Assembly: GCF_015356115.1 (NCBI RefSeq)
Contig: NZ_CP063056.1
Coordinates: 1,922,001 to 1,986,000, forward strand
Length of the DNA: 64,000 bases
Direction: 5' to 3'
DNA from: Rodentibacter haemolyticus
GTDB taxonomy: Bacteria > Pseudomonadota > Gammaproteobacteria > Enterobacterales > Pasteurellaceae
Shown: positions 1 through 8,887 of the stretch, piece by piece
Layout: every line of letters starts with the position of its first letter
Position numbering within the stretch: position 1 is the stretch's first letter
Program-made: the position numbers and the translations under genes
Notes under the pieces: generated by a model
The model's input: only the letters and a program-made list of their open reading frames with translations
Told to the model about the DNA's origin: nothing
Databases searched by the model: none

Positions 1-1
1 A

Positions 2-574
2 TGGCAAATCGCAACCGATGCAATGGGAGCGCTACGCTTGAAACTCGGCCGTGATTTAGGTTTAACCCGTTTAGACCAATGGCAACCGCTTTGGGTGATC
101 GACTTCCCAATGTTTGAGCGTGATGACGAGGGTAATCTTGCTGCAATGCACCACCCGTTTACTTCACCAAAAGATTTCTCGCCGGAACAATTAGAAGCCG
201 ATCCGACAGCTGCTGTTGCTAACGCTTATGATATGGTGATTAATGGCTATGAAGTAGGTGGTGGTTCGGTGCGTATTTTCGACCCGAAAATGCAACAAAC
301 CGTATTCCGCATCTTAGGCATTGATGAAGAACAACAACGCGAAAAATTCGGTTTCTTATTAGACGCATTAAAATTCGGCACACCACCTCATGCCGGTCTC
401 GCATTCGGCTTAGACCGCTTGACAATGCTCATCACAGGCACCGAAAACATTCGTGATGTTATCGCCTTCCCGAAAACTACCGCTGCAGCCTGCTTAATGA
501 CCGAAGCCCCAAGCTATGCAAATCCGCAAGCGTTAGTGGAGTTGGGGATTGAGGTGAAAAAACTAGCGGAATAA
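2..574 (+). CDS. aspS: Aspartyl-tRNA synthetase, C-terminal part (cut by window edge)
   Basis: This is the C-terminal third of a class II aspartyl-tRNA synthetase, which charges tRNA-Asp in the cytoplasm. The frame is open from base 2, so the gene starts outside the window. The class II motif 3 is visible in GLAFGLDRLTMLITG, followed by the usual end IRDVIAFPKTTAAACLMTEAP. The segment HHPFTSPK and the GYEVGGGSVRI stretch are typical of bacterial AspRS. In Haemophilus aspS lies next to nudB, yebC and ruvCAB; here it begins the same block with extra genes inserted. A strong terminator follows the stop codon. Confidence 0.97.
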   Translation, partial: WQIATDAMGALRLKLGRDLGLTRLDQWQPLWVIDFPMFERDDEGNLAAMHHPFTSPKDFSPEQLEADPTAAVANAYDMVINGYEVGGGSVRIFDPKMQQTVFRILGIDEEQQREKFGFLLDALKFGTPPHAGLAFGLDRLTMLITGTENIRDVIAFPKTTAAACLMTEAPSYANPQALVELGIEVKKLAE

Positions 575-591
575 TGACCGCTCTTTGAATG

Positions 592-621
592 AAATAAATA
601 GGCTTTATGCCTATTTATTTT
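592..621 (+). terminator. Rho-independent terminator after aspS
   Basis: A perfect 12-bp stem (AAATAAATAGGC paired with GCCTATTTATTT) around a 5-nt loop sits 18 nt after the aspS stop and runs into T-rich sequence. Confidence 0.8.
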
Positions 622-658
622 AACGAAATTCTATAAATGAAATAAGGAGTAAGTCATA

Positions 659-2344
659 GTGAATAATATTTTACAAGAAAAATTTATTTCAGTATTTCGT
701 CAGCATTATTTAATTGTGATTTTGCTGGCTGTTTTTAATACTATTTTTGTTCTAAGTACTTATTCTTTTATGAAAGAAAATTATAATGTTTTACTTTTCT
801 TTCCTTTCTTATTTTCTTTGGTTTATTTAACTAGAAACAATACAAAATTACATTTCTATTCTTTTGTCTTAGCTCTATTTTGTGCATTAATTATTTATTC
901 TTTGAAATTTGAACTAAAATTAGAGCAATTTATTGTTCTTGATAGTATTTTATTATTTTGTGTTCTTTTTGATGGATGGGAGAAAAATAACCGAAATTTT
1001 ATTCTGAATGCTAATGGAAATGTGTTTAGGTTAGTTAAGTCTTGTATTTTAGCTGGTCTTATTTATAGTTTTTTATTGTTAACGTTAGGTGCTATATACT
1101 ATTTATTTAATGTGAGGTTTTATGAAACTATCTATTTGAGATTAGCTCTGTTCTCAATATTTTTTATAATCCCTTTTTCTTATCTTTTATTCTCCAATAA
1201 GAAAGAAGAGAAGTTCCCTAAATTCCTTCAGCTAATTATTCAATTTGTTATTTCTCCTTATATTATCCTTTATACCTTTTTACTTTATGCTTATTTAATT
1301 TACATTATAAGTTCAAATGAATTGCCGCGTGGTGGAGTCGCTTATCTTGTTACTGCATTTTTAGCTTGTGGAATTATTGCAAGAGCTCTGCAATTGTTAT
1401 TAAATAATCCAAAGTGGAAATTGTTCTATCGCTTTTTCTCCTATTTAACTTTTGCCCCGCTAGTTTTATTATGGTTAGGGATATACGTACGAGTTTCAAA
1501 TTATGGTTTAACAACCTATCGTATTTATTTAATCGTTATTGCTTTTATTTTGACTTTTTATTCTATTTATAGTCTTTTTCCTAACAAATTTCAATATCGT
1601 TATTGGTGTGGAATAAGTCTAATTTTCCTTGGTTTCATTAGCTTTGTAGTTACCCCAGAAAAAATAAGTATTGAAAATCAAGCGTTCCGTTTTTATCAAC
1701 AACTAAATGAAATGGGGTTGCTAGATAAAAAAGGTAAAATTATAAATAGATTAGACTTAAATCGCGTTAATAAGTTGGATCCTTCAAGTGATGAATATCA
1801 GCGTTATGTTAAACTTTCAAATATGGCAATTTACCTTGGTGGAAATGAAAATTATCGCAATATTATGATACAGCAATATGGTGAAGGATTTGATGAAATT
1901 TTCTATTTTAGAAAACCTTATTCTAAACCTAGAGTTCAGCCATTAGAAACTTTAATAAACCATTATTTTAATAAGGAGAAACTCACGTATAGAGTAAAAC
2001 TCTCCTCTTATGGTGAGTTAGTTCATATTAAAAACTATTTTGAATTTGATTATACGAACTTATCTGATTTACAAAAGCAATATGATGTAAAGATAAAGCT
2101 TGGAAATAATAGTAGCCTTTCTATTAATTTAGCTGAAATATTAAAACGTGTCTTTAAAAAACATAATTTAGATATTACAGAGTTACAATCAACACAAGAT
2201 TTAGATAAATTGACTAATGATATTTTGACTATTCATACTAAAAAAGGATTACTTATTTTAGATTCTGCTCGTTTGGCTTATATAGAAAATGTTGGTTATG
2301 TTTGGATGTCAGGGTTTTCGAGTTATTTTCTATTAGCAAAATAA
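659..2344 (+). CDS. DUF4153 family polytopic membrane protein
   Basis: A 561-residue inner-membrane protein of unknown function. The first ~330 residues are almost continuous hydrophobic helices (about ten), followed by a soluble C-terminal domain of ~230 residues. The conserved family segment LPRGGVAYLVTAFLACGII and the later RVSNYGLTTYRIYLIVIA are hallmarks I associate with DUF4153. The start is GTG at 659, preceded by AAGGAG with good spacing. The gene is very AT-rich and contains no exact uptake sequence, unlike most neighbours. nudB begins 9 nt after its stop, so the two may be cotranscribed. No enzymatic role can be assigned. Confidence 0.75.
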   Translation: MNNILQEKFISVFRQHYLIVILLAVFNTIFVLSTYSFMKENYNVLLFFPFLFSLVYLTRNNTKLHFYSFVLALFCALIIYSLKFELKLEQFIVLDSILLFCVLFDGWEKNNRNFILNANGNVFRLVKSCILAGLIYSFLLLTLGAIYYLFNVRFYETIYLRLALFSIFFIIPFSYLLFSNKKEEKFPKFLQLIIQFVISPYIILYTFLLYAYLIYIISSNELPRGGVAYLVTAFLACGIIARALQLLLNNPKWKLFYRFFSYLTFAPLVLLWLGIYVRVSNYGLTTYRIYLIVIAFILTFYSIYSLFPNKFQYRYWCGISLIFLGFISFVVTPEKISIENQAFRFYQQLNEMGLLDKKGKIINRLDLNRVNKLDPSSDEYQRYVKLSNMAIYLGGNENYRNIMIQQYGEGFDEIFYFRKPYSKPRVQPLETLINHYFNKEKLTYRVKLSSYGELVHIKNYFEFDYTNLSDLQKQYDVKIKLGNNSSLSINLAEILKRVFKKHNLDITELQSTQDLDKLTNDILTIHTKKGLLILDSARLAYIENVGYVWMSGFSSYFLLAK

Positions 2345-2353
2345 AGGTCAATA

Positions 2354-2791
2354 ATGTTCTACAAAAGTCCTAATTCTATTCTCGTGGTCATCTACGCCCA
2401 ATCTACTGGGCGTATTTTAATGCTCCAACGCCAAGACGATCCCGAATTTTGGCAGTCCGTTACAGGTTCGATTGAATTAGGGGAAAGTCCAAATCAAGCG
2501 GCACAGCGGGAAGTAGTGGAAGAAACGGGGTTAAATCCGACCGCACTTTTTGATTGCCAGCAAGCTGTCGAGTTTGAGATTTTTCCGCATTTTCGCTATA
2601 AATACGCTCCCGATGTTACCCATTGCCGTGAACATTGGTTCTTGCTGCCGTTGGAAAGCGAGCAAGTGCCGCAATTAAGCGAACATTTAGATTACCGTTG
2701 GCTTTCTCCCCTTGAAGCAATGAGGCTCACGAAATCCCCCAATAATGCCGAGGCGATTCGTCGATATGTACTAAAAAATGATAGGTATTAG
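2354..2791 (+). CDS. nudB: Dihydroneopterin triphosphate diphosphatase NudB
   Basis: Nudix hydrolase of 145 residues that removes pyrophosphate from dihydroneopterin triphosphate, the second step of folate synthesis. The Nudix box is seen as GSIELGESPNQAAQREVVEETGL (residues ~37-59), with the catalytic REVVEE core. Length matches E. coli NudB (about 150). It lies between aspS and yebC as in Haemophilus, although here two other genes have been placed around it. An exact uptake core occurs inside the gene near 2542. Confidence 0.93.
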   Translation: MFYKSPNSILVVIYAQSTGRILMLQRQDDPEFWQSVTGSIELGESPNQAAQREVVEETGLNPTALFDCQQAVEFEIFPHFRYKYAPDVTHCREHWFLLPLESEQVPQLSEHLDYRWLSPLEAMRLTKSPNNAEAIRRYVLKNDRY

Positions 2792-2871
2792 GGATAGGGA
2801 AACTTTTGCAATATTATAGATTTCCAATTAGAATGCTGCTTTTTTGTTAGATTAGTTAGATAAAGAAAGTT

Positions 2872-4728
2872 ATGTCAAAAATTACTTATCGTCCTGATAT
2901 TGATGGGTTGCGAGCTCTAGCTGTATTAGCAGTCATTATTTTCCATCTGAACGAGAATTGGTTGCCGGGTGGATTTTTAGGAGTAGATATTTTCTTTGTG
3001 ATTTCAGGTTATTTGATTACACAAATTATCACTCAAGAAATGTATCATAATCAGTTTTCATTTCGTGAATTTTATAAACGCAGGATTAAGCGGATTTATC
3101 CTGTTTTTGCGTTAACCATGGCTATCGCATTAGTGATTGCTTCCGCTATTTTTGTTTATAATGACTTTAATCAACTCAGAAAAACAATTGAATTATCAAC
3201 GATTTTCTTTTCCAACTTTTATCTTGCTAATACACAAGGCTACTTTGATTTAAATGCCAGTGAAAACCCTGTGTTACATATCTGGTCTCTTTCTGTAGAA
3301 GAGCAATACTATTTATTTTTTCCTGTCTTGTTATATTGGTTGATTCGTAGAGGAATAGGTATATCCCGTTTATTTATTATTACTTTATTTCTTGCCGGAA
3401 TATTGATTTTATTGAGTTTTATATCGGATAAGTTATGGTTGAAAATAGGAGTTATGGATAATTACTATAATTCTTTTCTTCGTTTCCCAGAATTATTTAT
3501 TGGTTCATTACTTGCATTATGGCAAATGAAAGTAAAAAACGTTTCTCCTCGAACCGCTCAGTATATTAATTTAATTGGATTTTTAGGAATTATTGCTTGT
3601 CTATTTCTTTATCGAAAGGATTTGCCCTTTATTCCGGGTTTGGCTTTACTATTGCCTTGTATTTTTACCTCATTGATTATTTATTTTCAAGGAAGTCTAT
3701 TTACCCGTATTTTATCTTTACCGATAATTGTTTTTATTGGAAAAATTTCCTATTCATTATATTTATTTCATTGGATTATTATTAGTTTTACCTTTTATAT
3801 TACGGGGGTAAAATCTTTATCATATACAATGATTGGTATTGTTTTATTACTCACCTTTACTTGCTCAATTCTCAGCTATTTTCTATTCGAAACACCAATT
3901 AGGCGATCATCTTTAGGTTTTAAGCAGGCTTTTATTTTTCTCTATTTAATCCCTTCTTTGTTGATAGTCAGCTATGGTTATGGAATGAGAACAATAATTA
4001 AAAAGCAACATATGATGCTTGAGTCTATAGAAACAATACAAAATAATCAGCCTGTTAGTGCAGTAGTAATTGGTGATTCTCACGCAGGACATCTCAGTAA
4101 TTTTCTAACTTATGTGGGACAGAAAGAAGGTTGGAAAGCGGATATTTGGGATCAATCAGAGAAACAAATTTGTTTTTCATTTTTGCTTCCGTCATCTAGA
4201 TCAATAGATTCTAAACAAAAGGAATATTGTCGGGATATTGAAACAGAATTAAATAGTGATAAGTATTCTGTGGTAATGGTTTCTCTTTTCTATAATCTCA
4301 AAATAGGAAAAAGCCCTGTTCCTCGCTTTTCCCCTCAGACTTTTGTCGTCGAGAATTTTGAACAGAAATTTGTTGAGTCGGTAACATTACTGGCAAAAAA
4401 TAAGCAGGTGATTATATTTGGTGATGTGCCTACATTAAACCGTTCACCACAGCGTAATTTCTTATTAGAAAAGTATGGGCTTGCCCGTTATCTTGATCCG
4501 ATTCGAGAATTCGGTGATATTTCACAAATAAACACTTATATTGCCAATTTGGTGAAAGATATTCCTAATGTGCGTTTTGTAGATTTAAGTCAGTATATTA
4601 GTACCGACTATATAATTGATAACAAACCGATTTACTCCGATCAGGATCATTTAACTGATTTTGGTTCACTTTATTTAGGGAAACAATTTCATAAATATCA
4701 AAAACGCTTAATAACGGAGTTAAAATAG
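2872..4728 (+). CDS. OafA/YrhL-like acyltransferase with C-terminal SGNH domain
   Basis: A 618-residue membrane O-acyltransferase, probably acetylating a cell-surface glycan. The N-terminal acyltransferase-3 domain opens with YRPDIDGLRALAVLAVI and shows the family's GGFLGVDIFFVISGYLI (residues ~32-50), then about ten membrane helices to residue ~375. A periplasmic SGNH domain follows, with block I GDSH (Asp402, Ser403) and a C-terminal Asp-x-x-His in SDQDHLTDFG near residue 590. The architecture matches proteins that O-acetylate lipooligosaccharide or peptidoglycan; the substrate is unknown. The gene is AT-rich, has no uptake core, and interrupts the conserved nudB-yebC neighbourhood, suggesting later insertion. 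Confidence 0.9.
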   Translation: MSKITYRPDIDGLRALAVLAVIIFHLNENWLPGGFLGVDIFFVISGYLITQIITQEMYHNQFSFREFYKRRIKRIYPVFALTMAIALVIASAIFVYNDFNQLRKTIELSTIFFSNFYLANTQGYFDLNASENPVLHIWSLSVEEQYYLFFPVLLYWLIRRGIGISRLFIITLFLAGILILLSFISDKLWLKIGVMDNYYNSFLRFPELFIGSLLALWQMKVKNVSPRTAQYINLIGFLGIIACLFLYRKDLPFIPGLALLLPCIFTSLIIYFQGSLFTRILSLPIIVFIGKISYSLYLFHWIIISFTFYITGVKSLSYTMIGIVLLLTFTCSILSYFLFETPIRRSSLGFKQAFIFLYLIPSLLIVSYGYGMRTIIKKQHMMLESIETIQNNQPVSAVVIGDSHAGHLSNFLTYVGQKEGWKADIWDQSEKQICFSFLLPSSRSIDSKQKEYCRDIETELNSDKYSVVMVSLFYNLKIGKSPVPRFSPQTFVVENFEQKFVESVTLLAKNKQVIIFGDVPTLNRSPQRNFLLEKYGLARYLDPIREFGDISQINTYIANLVKDIPNVRFVDLSQYISTDYIIDNKPIYSDQDHLTDFGSLYLGKQFHKYQKRLITELK

Positions 4729-5140
4729 GAAGTCGGATATACTCTAAAGTGAGCAGATATAGCCGGTTATTCCTTTTGTACATATAACCATATGTATAGC
4801 TTAAGTGTAATTAATCGATTTATTGTGAGTTATCAATTATATCTAGGTCCTACTAGGGAATAAAAATGAGTTGATGAATTTAAAAATATATTGATTTTTG
4901 ACCGCACTTTTAGTGAGAAGTGAATGTTTCAGGGAATATTATGATGGAAGGGATCGAGATCTTTTCTTCTAATTATATTTGGGGAAAGTAATTCGTTGAT
5001 TTTCCTTTTCTTCGTCTCGTTATTTTGTGTGTTTTAGGGATTCAAAAATTTTTCCAGAAGATGAAAAAAATTGAAATTTTCCCTTGTTTCCGCTATAAAT
5101 AGGCTTTTTTACAGATTTAACTGAATTTAGAGGTATTACA
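4729..5140. other. Intergenic region upstream of yebC
   Basis: This 412-bp AT-rich gap has no convincing coding sequence. It holds one Haemophilus-type uptake core at about 4899 (ACCGCACTT) and a candidate promoter near its right end. No terminator with a T-run was seen after the acyltransferase gene. Confidence 0.6.
5071..5099 (+). promoter_or_regulatory. Candidate sigma-70 promoter of yebC
   Basis: TTGAAA at 5071-5076 and TATAAA at 5094-5099 are separated by exactly 17 bp and lie about 40 bp upstream of the yebC start. The match is good but the region is AT-rich, so chance matches are possible. Confidence 0.5.
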
Positions 5141-5881
5141 ATGGCAGGTCATAGTAAGTGGGCAAATATTAAGCATCGCAAAGCGGCACAAGATGCGCAA
5201 CGCGGTAAAATTTTTACTAAATTAATTCGTGAATTGGTTACCGCCGCAAAATTAGGAGGCGGTGATGTGAGTGCTAACCCGCGTTTACGTGCGGCGGTGG
5301 ATAAAGCGTTATCCAGCAATATGACACGTGATACCATTAATCGTGCGATCGAGCGTGGTGTAGGCGGTGGCGATGACACTAATATGGAGACCAAAGTTTA
5401 TGAAGGCTACGGGCCGGGTGGCACAGCGGTAATGGTCGAGTGTTTAAGTGATAATGCCAACCGTACTATTTCACAAGTTCGTCCAAGTTTTACTAAATGT
5501 GGCGGTAACTTAGGCACAGAGGGTTCAGTCGGCTATTTATTCAGCAAAAAAGGTTTAATTTTAATTTCCAATGCCGATGAAGACGCTTTAACCGAAGCCG
5601 CGATTGATGCGGGAGCAGACGATATTCAGCCACAAGAGGACGGTTCATTTGAAATCTACACCGCTTGGGAAGAACTCGGTGCGGTGCGTGATGGGATTGA
5701 AGCGGCAGGCTTTAAAATTGATAATGCTGAGGTCACAATGATTCCGTCCACTACTGTGGATTTAGATGCGGAGACCGCACCGAAACTTTTAAAGCTGATT
5801 GATATGTTAGAAGATTGTGATGATGTGCAAAATGTTTATCACAATGGTGAAATCAGTGACGAAGTGGCGGCATTATTATAA
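5141..5881 (+). CDS. yebC: YebC/PmpR family protein (TACO1 family)
   Basis: A 246-residue cytoplasmic protein of the YebC/TACO1 family, described both as a DNA-binding regulator and as a factor relieving ribosome stalling at proline stretches. The start MAGHSKWANIKHRKAAQD is nearly invariant in the family, as is the following GYGPGGTAV. Length is exactly that of the E. coli and Haemophilus proteins. In Haemophilus it precedes ruvC; here a small lipoprotein gene separates them. Confidence 0.97.
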   Translation: MAGHSKWANIKHRKAAQDAQRGKIFTKLIRELVTAAKLGGGDVSANPRLRAAVDKALSSNMTRDTINRAIERGVGGGDDTNMETKVYEGYGPGGTAVMVECLSDNANRTISQVRPSFTKCGGNLGTEGSVGYLFSKKGLILISNADEDALTEAAIDAGADDIQPQEDGSFEIYTAWEELGAVRDGIEAAGFKIDNAEVTMIPSTTVDLDAETAPKLLKLIDMLEDCDDVQNVYHNGEISDEVAALL

Positions 5882-5954
5882 TTTTGTTGCAACTTTTTTA
5901 TTTTTTGCGTGCCGAACAGAAAACGATATTGTCGATAAAAAGGAGATTCTTCTA

Positions 5955-6368
5955 ATGAAATTAACGCAAGTTTTAACGGTATTTACAGCTTTTGGTTTAC
6001 TAACGGCTTGTATGGACAGTGCTGACAAAACCGCTAACAAAATGGAAACCACAAACATTGGCGTGGGATATCACTGCTATGTAGAGGGTGAAAAACAAAG
6101 TCTTTCGGCCGGCTATAATTTTGAACAAGGAAAATTAAAATCCGCAGACGTCATGTTAAACAAAGCGTTTCTTGCTCAAAATCTACCATTGGATAGTAAT
6201 TACACTGAGGGAACTCAATTTACCGATGGTAAAAATGTGTGGGTTTTGAGCGAAGTAATCACACCGGAAAATGCAAAAAAAGTTGTGCCGATTATGTTCT
6301 ATATTAAAGGAGAAGGCACGATGGGATCAGATCGCATTATGGCGAAAAATTGCACGGTGAGCGAATAA
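5955..6368 (+). CDS. Small predicted lipoprotein of unknown function
   Basis: A 137-residue protein starting at the ATG at 5955, which has AAAGGAG upstream; an apparent longer frame begins inside yebC and is not credible. The N-terminus MKLTQVLTVFTAFGLLTAC is a lipoprotein signal with lipobox LTAC and Cys19 as the expected acylation site. Two more cysteines (in YHCY and AKNC) could form a disulfide in the mature domain. I do not recognise the family. It sits between yebC and ruvC and ends in a strong terminator, so it may be its own unit or the end of a yebC transcript. Confidence 0.8.
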   Translation: MKLTQVLTVFTAFGLLTACMDSADKTANKMETTNIGVGYHCYVEGEKQSLSAGYNFEQGKLKSADVMLNKAFLAQNLPLDSNYTEGTQFTDGKNVWVLSEVITPENAKKVVPIMFYIKGEGTMGSDRIMAKNCTVSE

Positions 6369-6389
6369 CCTCATTCTATTTTCTTTGGT

Positions 6390-6418
6390 GAGCCAATCTT
6401 TGATTGGCTCGTTTTTTA
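6390..6418 (+). terminator. Rho-independent terminator after the lipoprotein gene
   Basis: A perfect 9-bp stem GAGCCAATC/GATTGGCTC with a 3-nt loop is followed by GTTTTTT, just before the ruvC start. Confidence 0.85.
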
Positions 6419-6429
6419 TTGAGTGAAAT

Positions 6430-7002
6430 ATGGCGATTATTTTAGGTATCGACCCCGGTAGTCGAGTTACAGGCTATGCTGTTATTCGCCAAACAGGGCG
6501 ACAGTTAAGCTATTTGGGGAGCGGCATTATTCGTACTAATGCGGATGATTTGCCTACTCGCCTTAAACGTATTTATGCGGGAGTGGTTGAAATCATTACA
6601 CAATTTCAGCCGGATATGTTTGCGATTGAACAAGTCTTTATGGCAAAAAATGCAGATTCTGCATTAAAACTGGGACAAGCGCGAGGTACGGCGATTGTGG
6701 CGGCAGTGAACCATGATTTACCGGTGTTTGAATATGCCGCCCGTTTGGTAAAGCAAACCGTGGTGGGAATCGGCTCGGCAGATAAGGTACAGGTTCAAGA
6801 TATGGTTACTCGTATTTTAAAGCTTTCTGATAAACCTCAATTGGATGCCGCAGATGCACTGGCGATTGCGATCACTCATGCTCATTCTATGCAACATTCT
6901 CTACACGTAGCGGGCTCGGTGAGGATTACGGAAACTCAGGAAAAAATGACCGCACTTCTTAAAACCAGATATAGTCGAGGTCGTTTCCGATTGAAAATTT
7001 AA
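6430..7002 (+). CDS. ruvC: Holliday junction endonuclease RuvC
   Basis: A 190-residue crossover junction endonuclease that nicks Holliday junctions symmetrically. The first catalytic aspartate is in ILGIDPGSRVTGYAV (Asp7), the glutamate in FAIEQVFMAKN, and the closing pair in LDAADALAIAITH. It is first of the ruvC-ruvA-ruvB cluster; the products act together on recombination intermediates. An uptake core lies near its 3' end (about 6950). Confidence 0.97.
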   Translation: MAIILGIDPGSRVTGYAVIRQTGRQLSYLGSGIIRTNADDLPTRLKRIYAGVVEIITQFQPDMFAIEQVFMAKNADSALKLGQARGTAIVAAVNHDLPVFEYAARLVKQTVVGIGSADKVQVQDMVTRILKLSDKPQLDAADALAIAITHAHSMQHSLHVAGSVRITETQEKMTALLKTRYSRGRFRLKI

Positions 7003-7030
7003 CTGGATATGTGTCCAGTTTTATTTTATG
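7001..7030 (+). terminator. Possible weak terminator between ruvC and ruvA
   Basis: A 7-bp stem AACTGGA/TCCAGTT overlapping the ruvC stop codon is followed by TTATTTTA. The stem is short, so it may only attenuate transcription into ruvA. Confidence 0.45.
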
Positions 7031-7061
7031 CTATGTAAAATTTTATGTTTACGGATAGGTT

Positions 7062-7679
7062 ATGATTGGTCGTTTAAAAGGTATTTTATTAGAAAAACAA
7101 CCGCCTGAAATTTTACTTGATGTGCAAGGTGTCGGTTACGAACTGCTTTTACCCATGACAAGTTTTTACAACTTGCCTGAAATCGGGCAAGAAACCACCT
7201 TATTTACTCATCTTGCTGTTCGTGAGGATGCGCATTTGTTGTTTGGATTCTCTCAAAAAACCGACCGCACTTTATTTCGTGAGCTCATTAAAACTAATGG
7301 TGTAGGTCCCAAATTAGCCCTTGCTATTTTATCGGCAATGTCTGTTGAGCAATTTGCTTATGCGATTGAACGTGAAGAATTATCTAAATTGACAAAAATT
7401 CCGGGAGTCGGTAAGAAAACGGCGGAACGTTTATTGGTGGAATTAAAAGGTAAATTTAAAGGTGTAAAACAAAGCGATTTTTTTGTAGAAAGTACCCATA
7501 TTCCAACTTCCCCTTCTTCTGTTGTCTCGCCTCAAGAAAGTGCAGGAGACGAAGCCATTGCCGCATTAATTGCGCTTGGCTATAAAGCGACGGATGCGGA
7601 AAAAATGGTAAAACGTGTAGCAAAACCGGAATTAAGCAGTGAGCAGCTTATTCGCGAAGCCTTAAAAGCAGCCTTGTAG
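7062..7679 (+). CDS. ruvA: Holliday junction DNA helicase subunit RuvA
   Basis: A 205-residue tetrameric protein that binds the four-way junction and loads RuvB. It begins MIGRLKGILLEKQPPEI, carries the two helix-hairpin-helix motifs (TNGVGPKLALAIL and IPGVGKKTAERLL) and the flexible linker before the C-terminal RuvB-binding domain. Length matches E. coli RuvA (203). It is 8 nt from ruvB, so the two are cotranscribed. Confidence 0.97.
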   Translation: MIGRLKGILLEKQPPEILLDVQGVGYELLLPMTSFYNLPEIGQETTLFTHLAVREDAHLLFGFSQKTDRTLFRELIKTNGVGPKLALAILSAMSVEQFAYAIEREELSKLTKIPGVGKKTAERLLVELKGKFKGVKQSDFFVESTHIPTSPSSVVSPQESAGDEAIAALIALGYKATDAEKMVKRVAKPELSSEQLIREALKAAL

Positions 7680-7687
7680 GTGAGTAA

Positions 7688-8695
7688 ATGATTGAATCCG
7701 ACAGAATTATCAGCAGTCAAGCAAAATTTGATGAAGAGATTATCGACCGAGCGATTCGTCCTAAATTGTTGGCGGATTATGTGGGGCAACCACAAGTACG
7801 TGAACAAATGGATATTTTCATTAAAGCGGCAAAATTGCGCCAAGATGCGCTGGATCATTTATTGATATTTGGCCCGCCCGGTCTAGGAAAGACAACGCTC
7901 GCCAATATTGTAGCGAACGAAATGGGGGTGAATATTCGTACGACATCCGGTCCTGTATTGGAAAAAGCGGGTGATTTGGCGGCTATGCTGACTAACCTTG
8001 AACCGCATGATGTGTTGTTTATTGATGAAATTCACCGTCTTTCTCCGGCAATTGAAGAAGTGCTTTATCCGGCAATGGAAGATTATCAACTGGATATTAT
8101 GATCGGAGAAGGGCCGGCAGCACGATCGATTAAATTAGATTTACCTCCTTTCACACTGGTGGGCGCAACAACGCGAGCAGGCTCTTTAACTTCCCCTTTG
8201 CGCGATCGTTTTGGTATCGTGCAACGTTTGGAGTTTTATTCGGTGGAAGATTTAACGTCTATTGTTGTACGAAGTGCGGACTGTTTAAGTCTTGAATTAG
8301 AAAGTGAAGGTGCTTTTGAGATAGCACGCCGTTCACGTGGTACGCCACGTATTGCCAACCGTTTATTACGCCGAGTACGGGATTATGCTGATGTACGTAA
8401 CGGTGGGATTATTTCTTTAGAAATTGCAAAACAAGCCCTTTCTATGTTGGATGTGGATAATGCTGGGTTTGATTATCTAGATCGTAAATTGTTGACCGCA
8501 GTGATCGAACGATTTGACGGTGGGCCGGTTGGGCTTGATAATCTTGCAGCAGCGATCGGAGAAGAACGAGATACGATTGAAGACGTATTAGAACCTTATT
8601 TAATTCAACAAGGTTTCTTACAGCGTACTCCCCGTGGGCGTATAGCCACATCACAAACTTATCGACATTTTGGGTTGCAAAAATTGACGGATTAA
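7688..8695 (+). CDS. ruvB: Holliday junction branch migration ATPase RuvB
   Basis: A 335-residue AAA+ motor that drives branch migration with RuvA. Walker A is GPPGLGKTT (residues ~61-69), Walker B FIDEIHRL, sensor 1 LVGATTRAG, and the C-terminal winged helix contains QQGFLQRTPRGR. A gap of only 8 nt from ruvA indicates one operon. It ends about 190 bp before the convergent rho gene. Confidence 0.98.
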   Translation: MIESDRIISSQAKFDEEIIDRAIRPKLLADYVGQPQVREQMDIFIKAAKLRQDALDHLLIFGPPGLGKTTLANIVANEMGVNIRTTSGPVLEKAGDLAAMLTNLEPHDVLFIDEIHRLSPAIEEVLYPAMEDYQLDIMIGEGPAARSIKLDLPPFTLVGATTRAGSLTSPLRDRFGIVQRLEFYSVEDLTSIVVRSADCLSLELESEGAFEIARRSRGTPRIANRLLRRVRDYADVRNGGIISLEIAKQALSMLDVDNAGFDYLDRKLLTAVIERFDGGPVGLDNLAAAIGEERDTIEDVLEPYLIQQGFLQRTPRGRIATSQTYRHFGLQKLTD

Positions 8696-8791
8696 ATAGA
8701 AAAGAGTTCATCGAATCTTGAGTGCCTCAAAAGTCGAACTAAATAAACTATCAGTTAGCCTTACCTAATTTTGTTGAGAGATTAAGATCAT

Positions 8792-8830
8792 AAAAATAAA
8801 CCCACCTTATTAGAAAAGGTGAGGTGGGTT
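8792..8830 (-). terminator. Rho-independent terminator of rho
   Basis: A 9-bp stem AACCCACCT/AGGTGGGTT lies between the convergent ruvB and rho genes. Read on the minus strand it is followed by TATTTTTA, so it fits the end of rho; it may also slow transcripts arriving from ruvB. Confidence 0.75.
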
Positions 8831-8887
8831 CGTCAGTAGTCTGAAAGAAAGCCTAAGCTTCCTTTTTTCACTGATTTTGAATAAATC

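Noticed and set aside
7580..7858. Minus-strand frame across the ruvA/ruvB junction
   Set aside because: It overlaps two certain genes, and its translation has no recognisable features.
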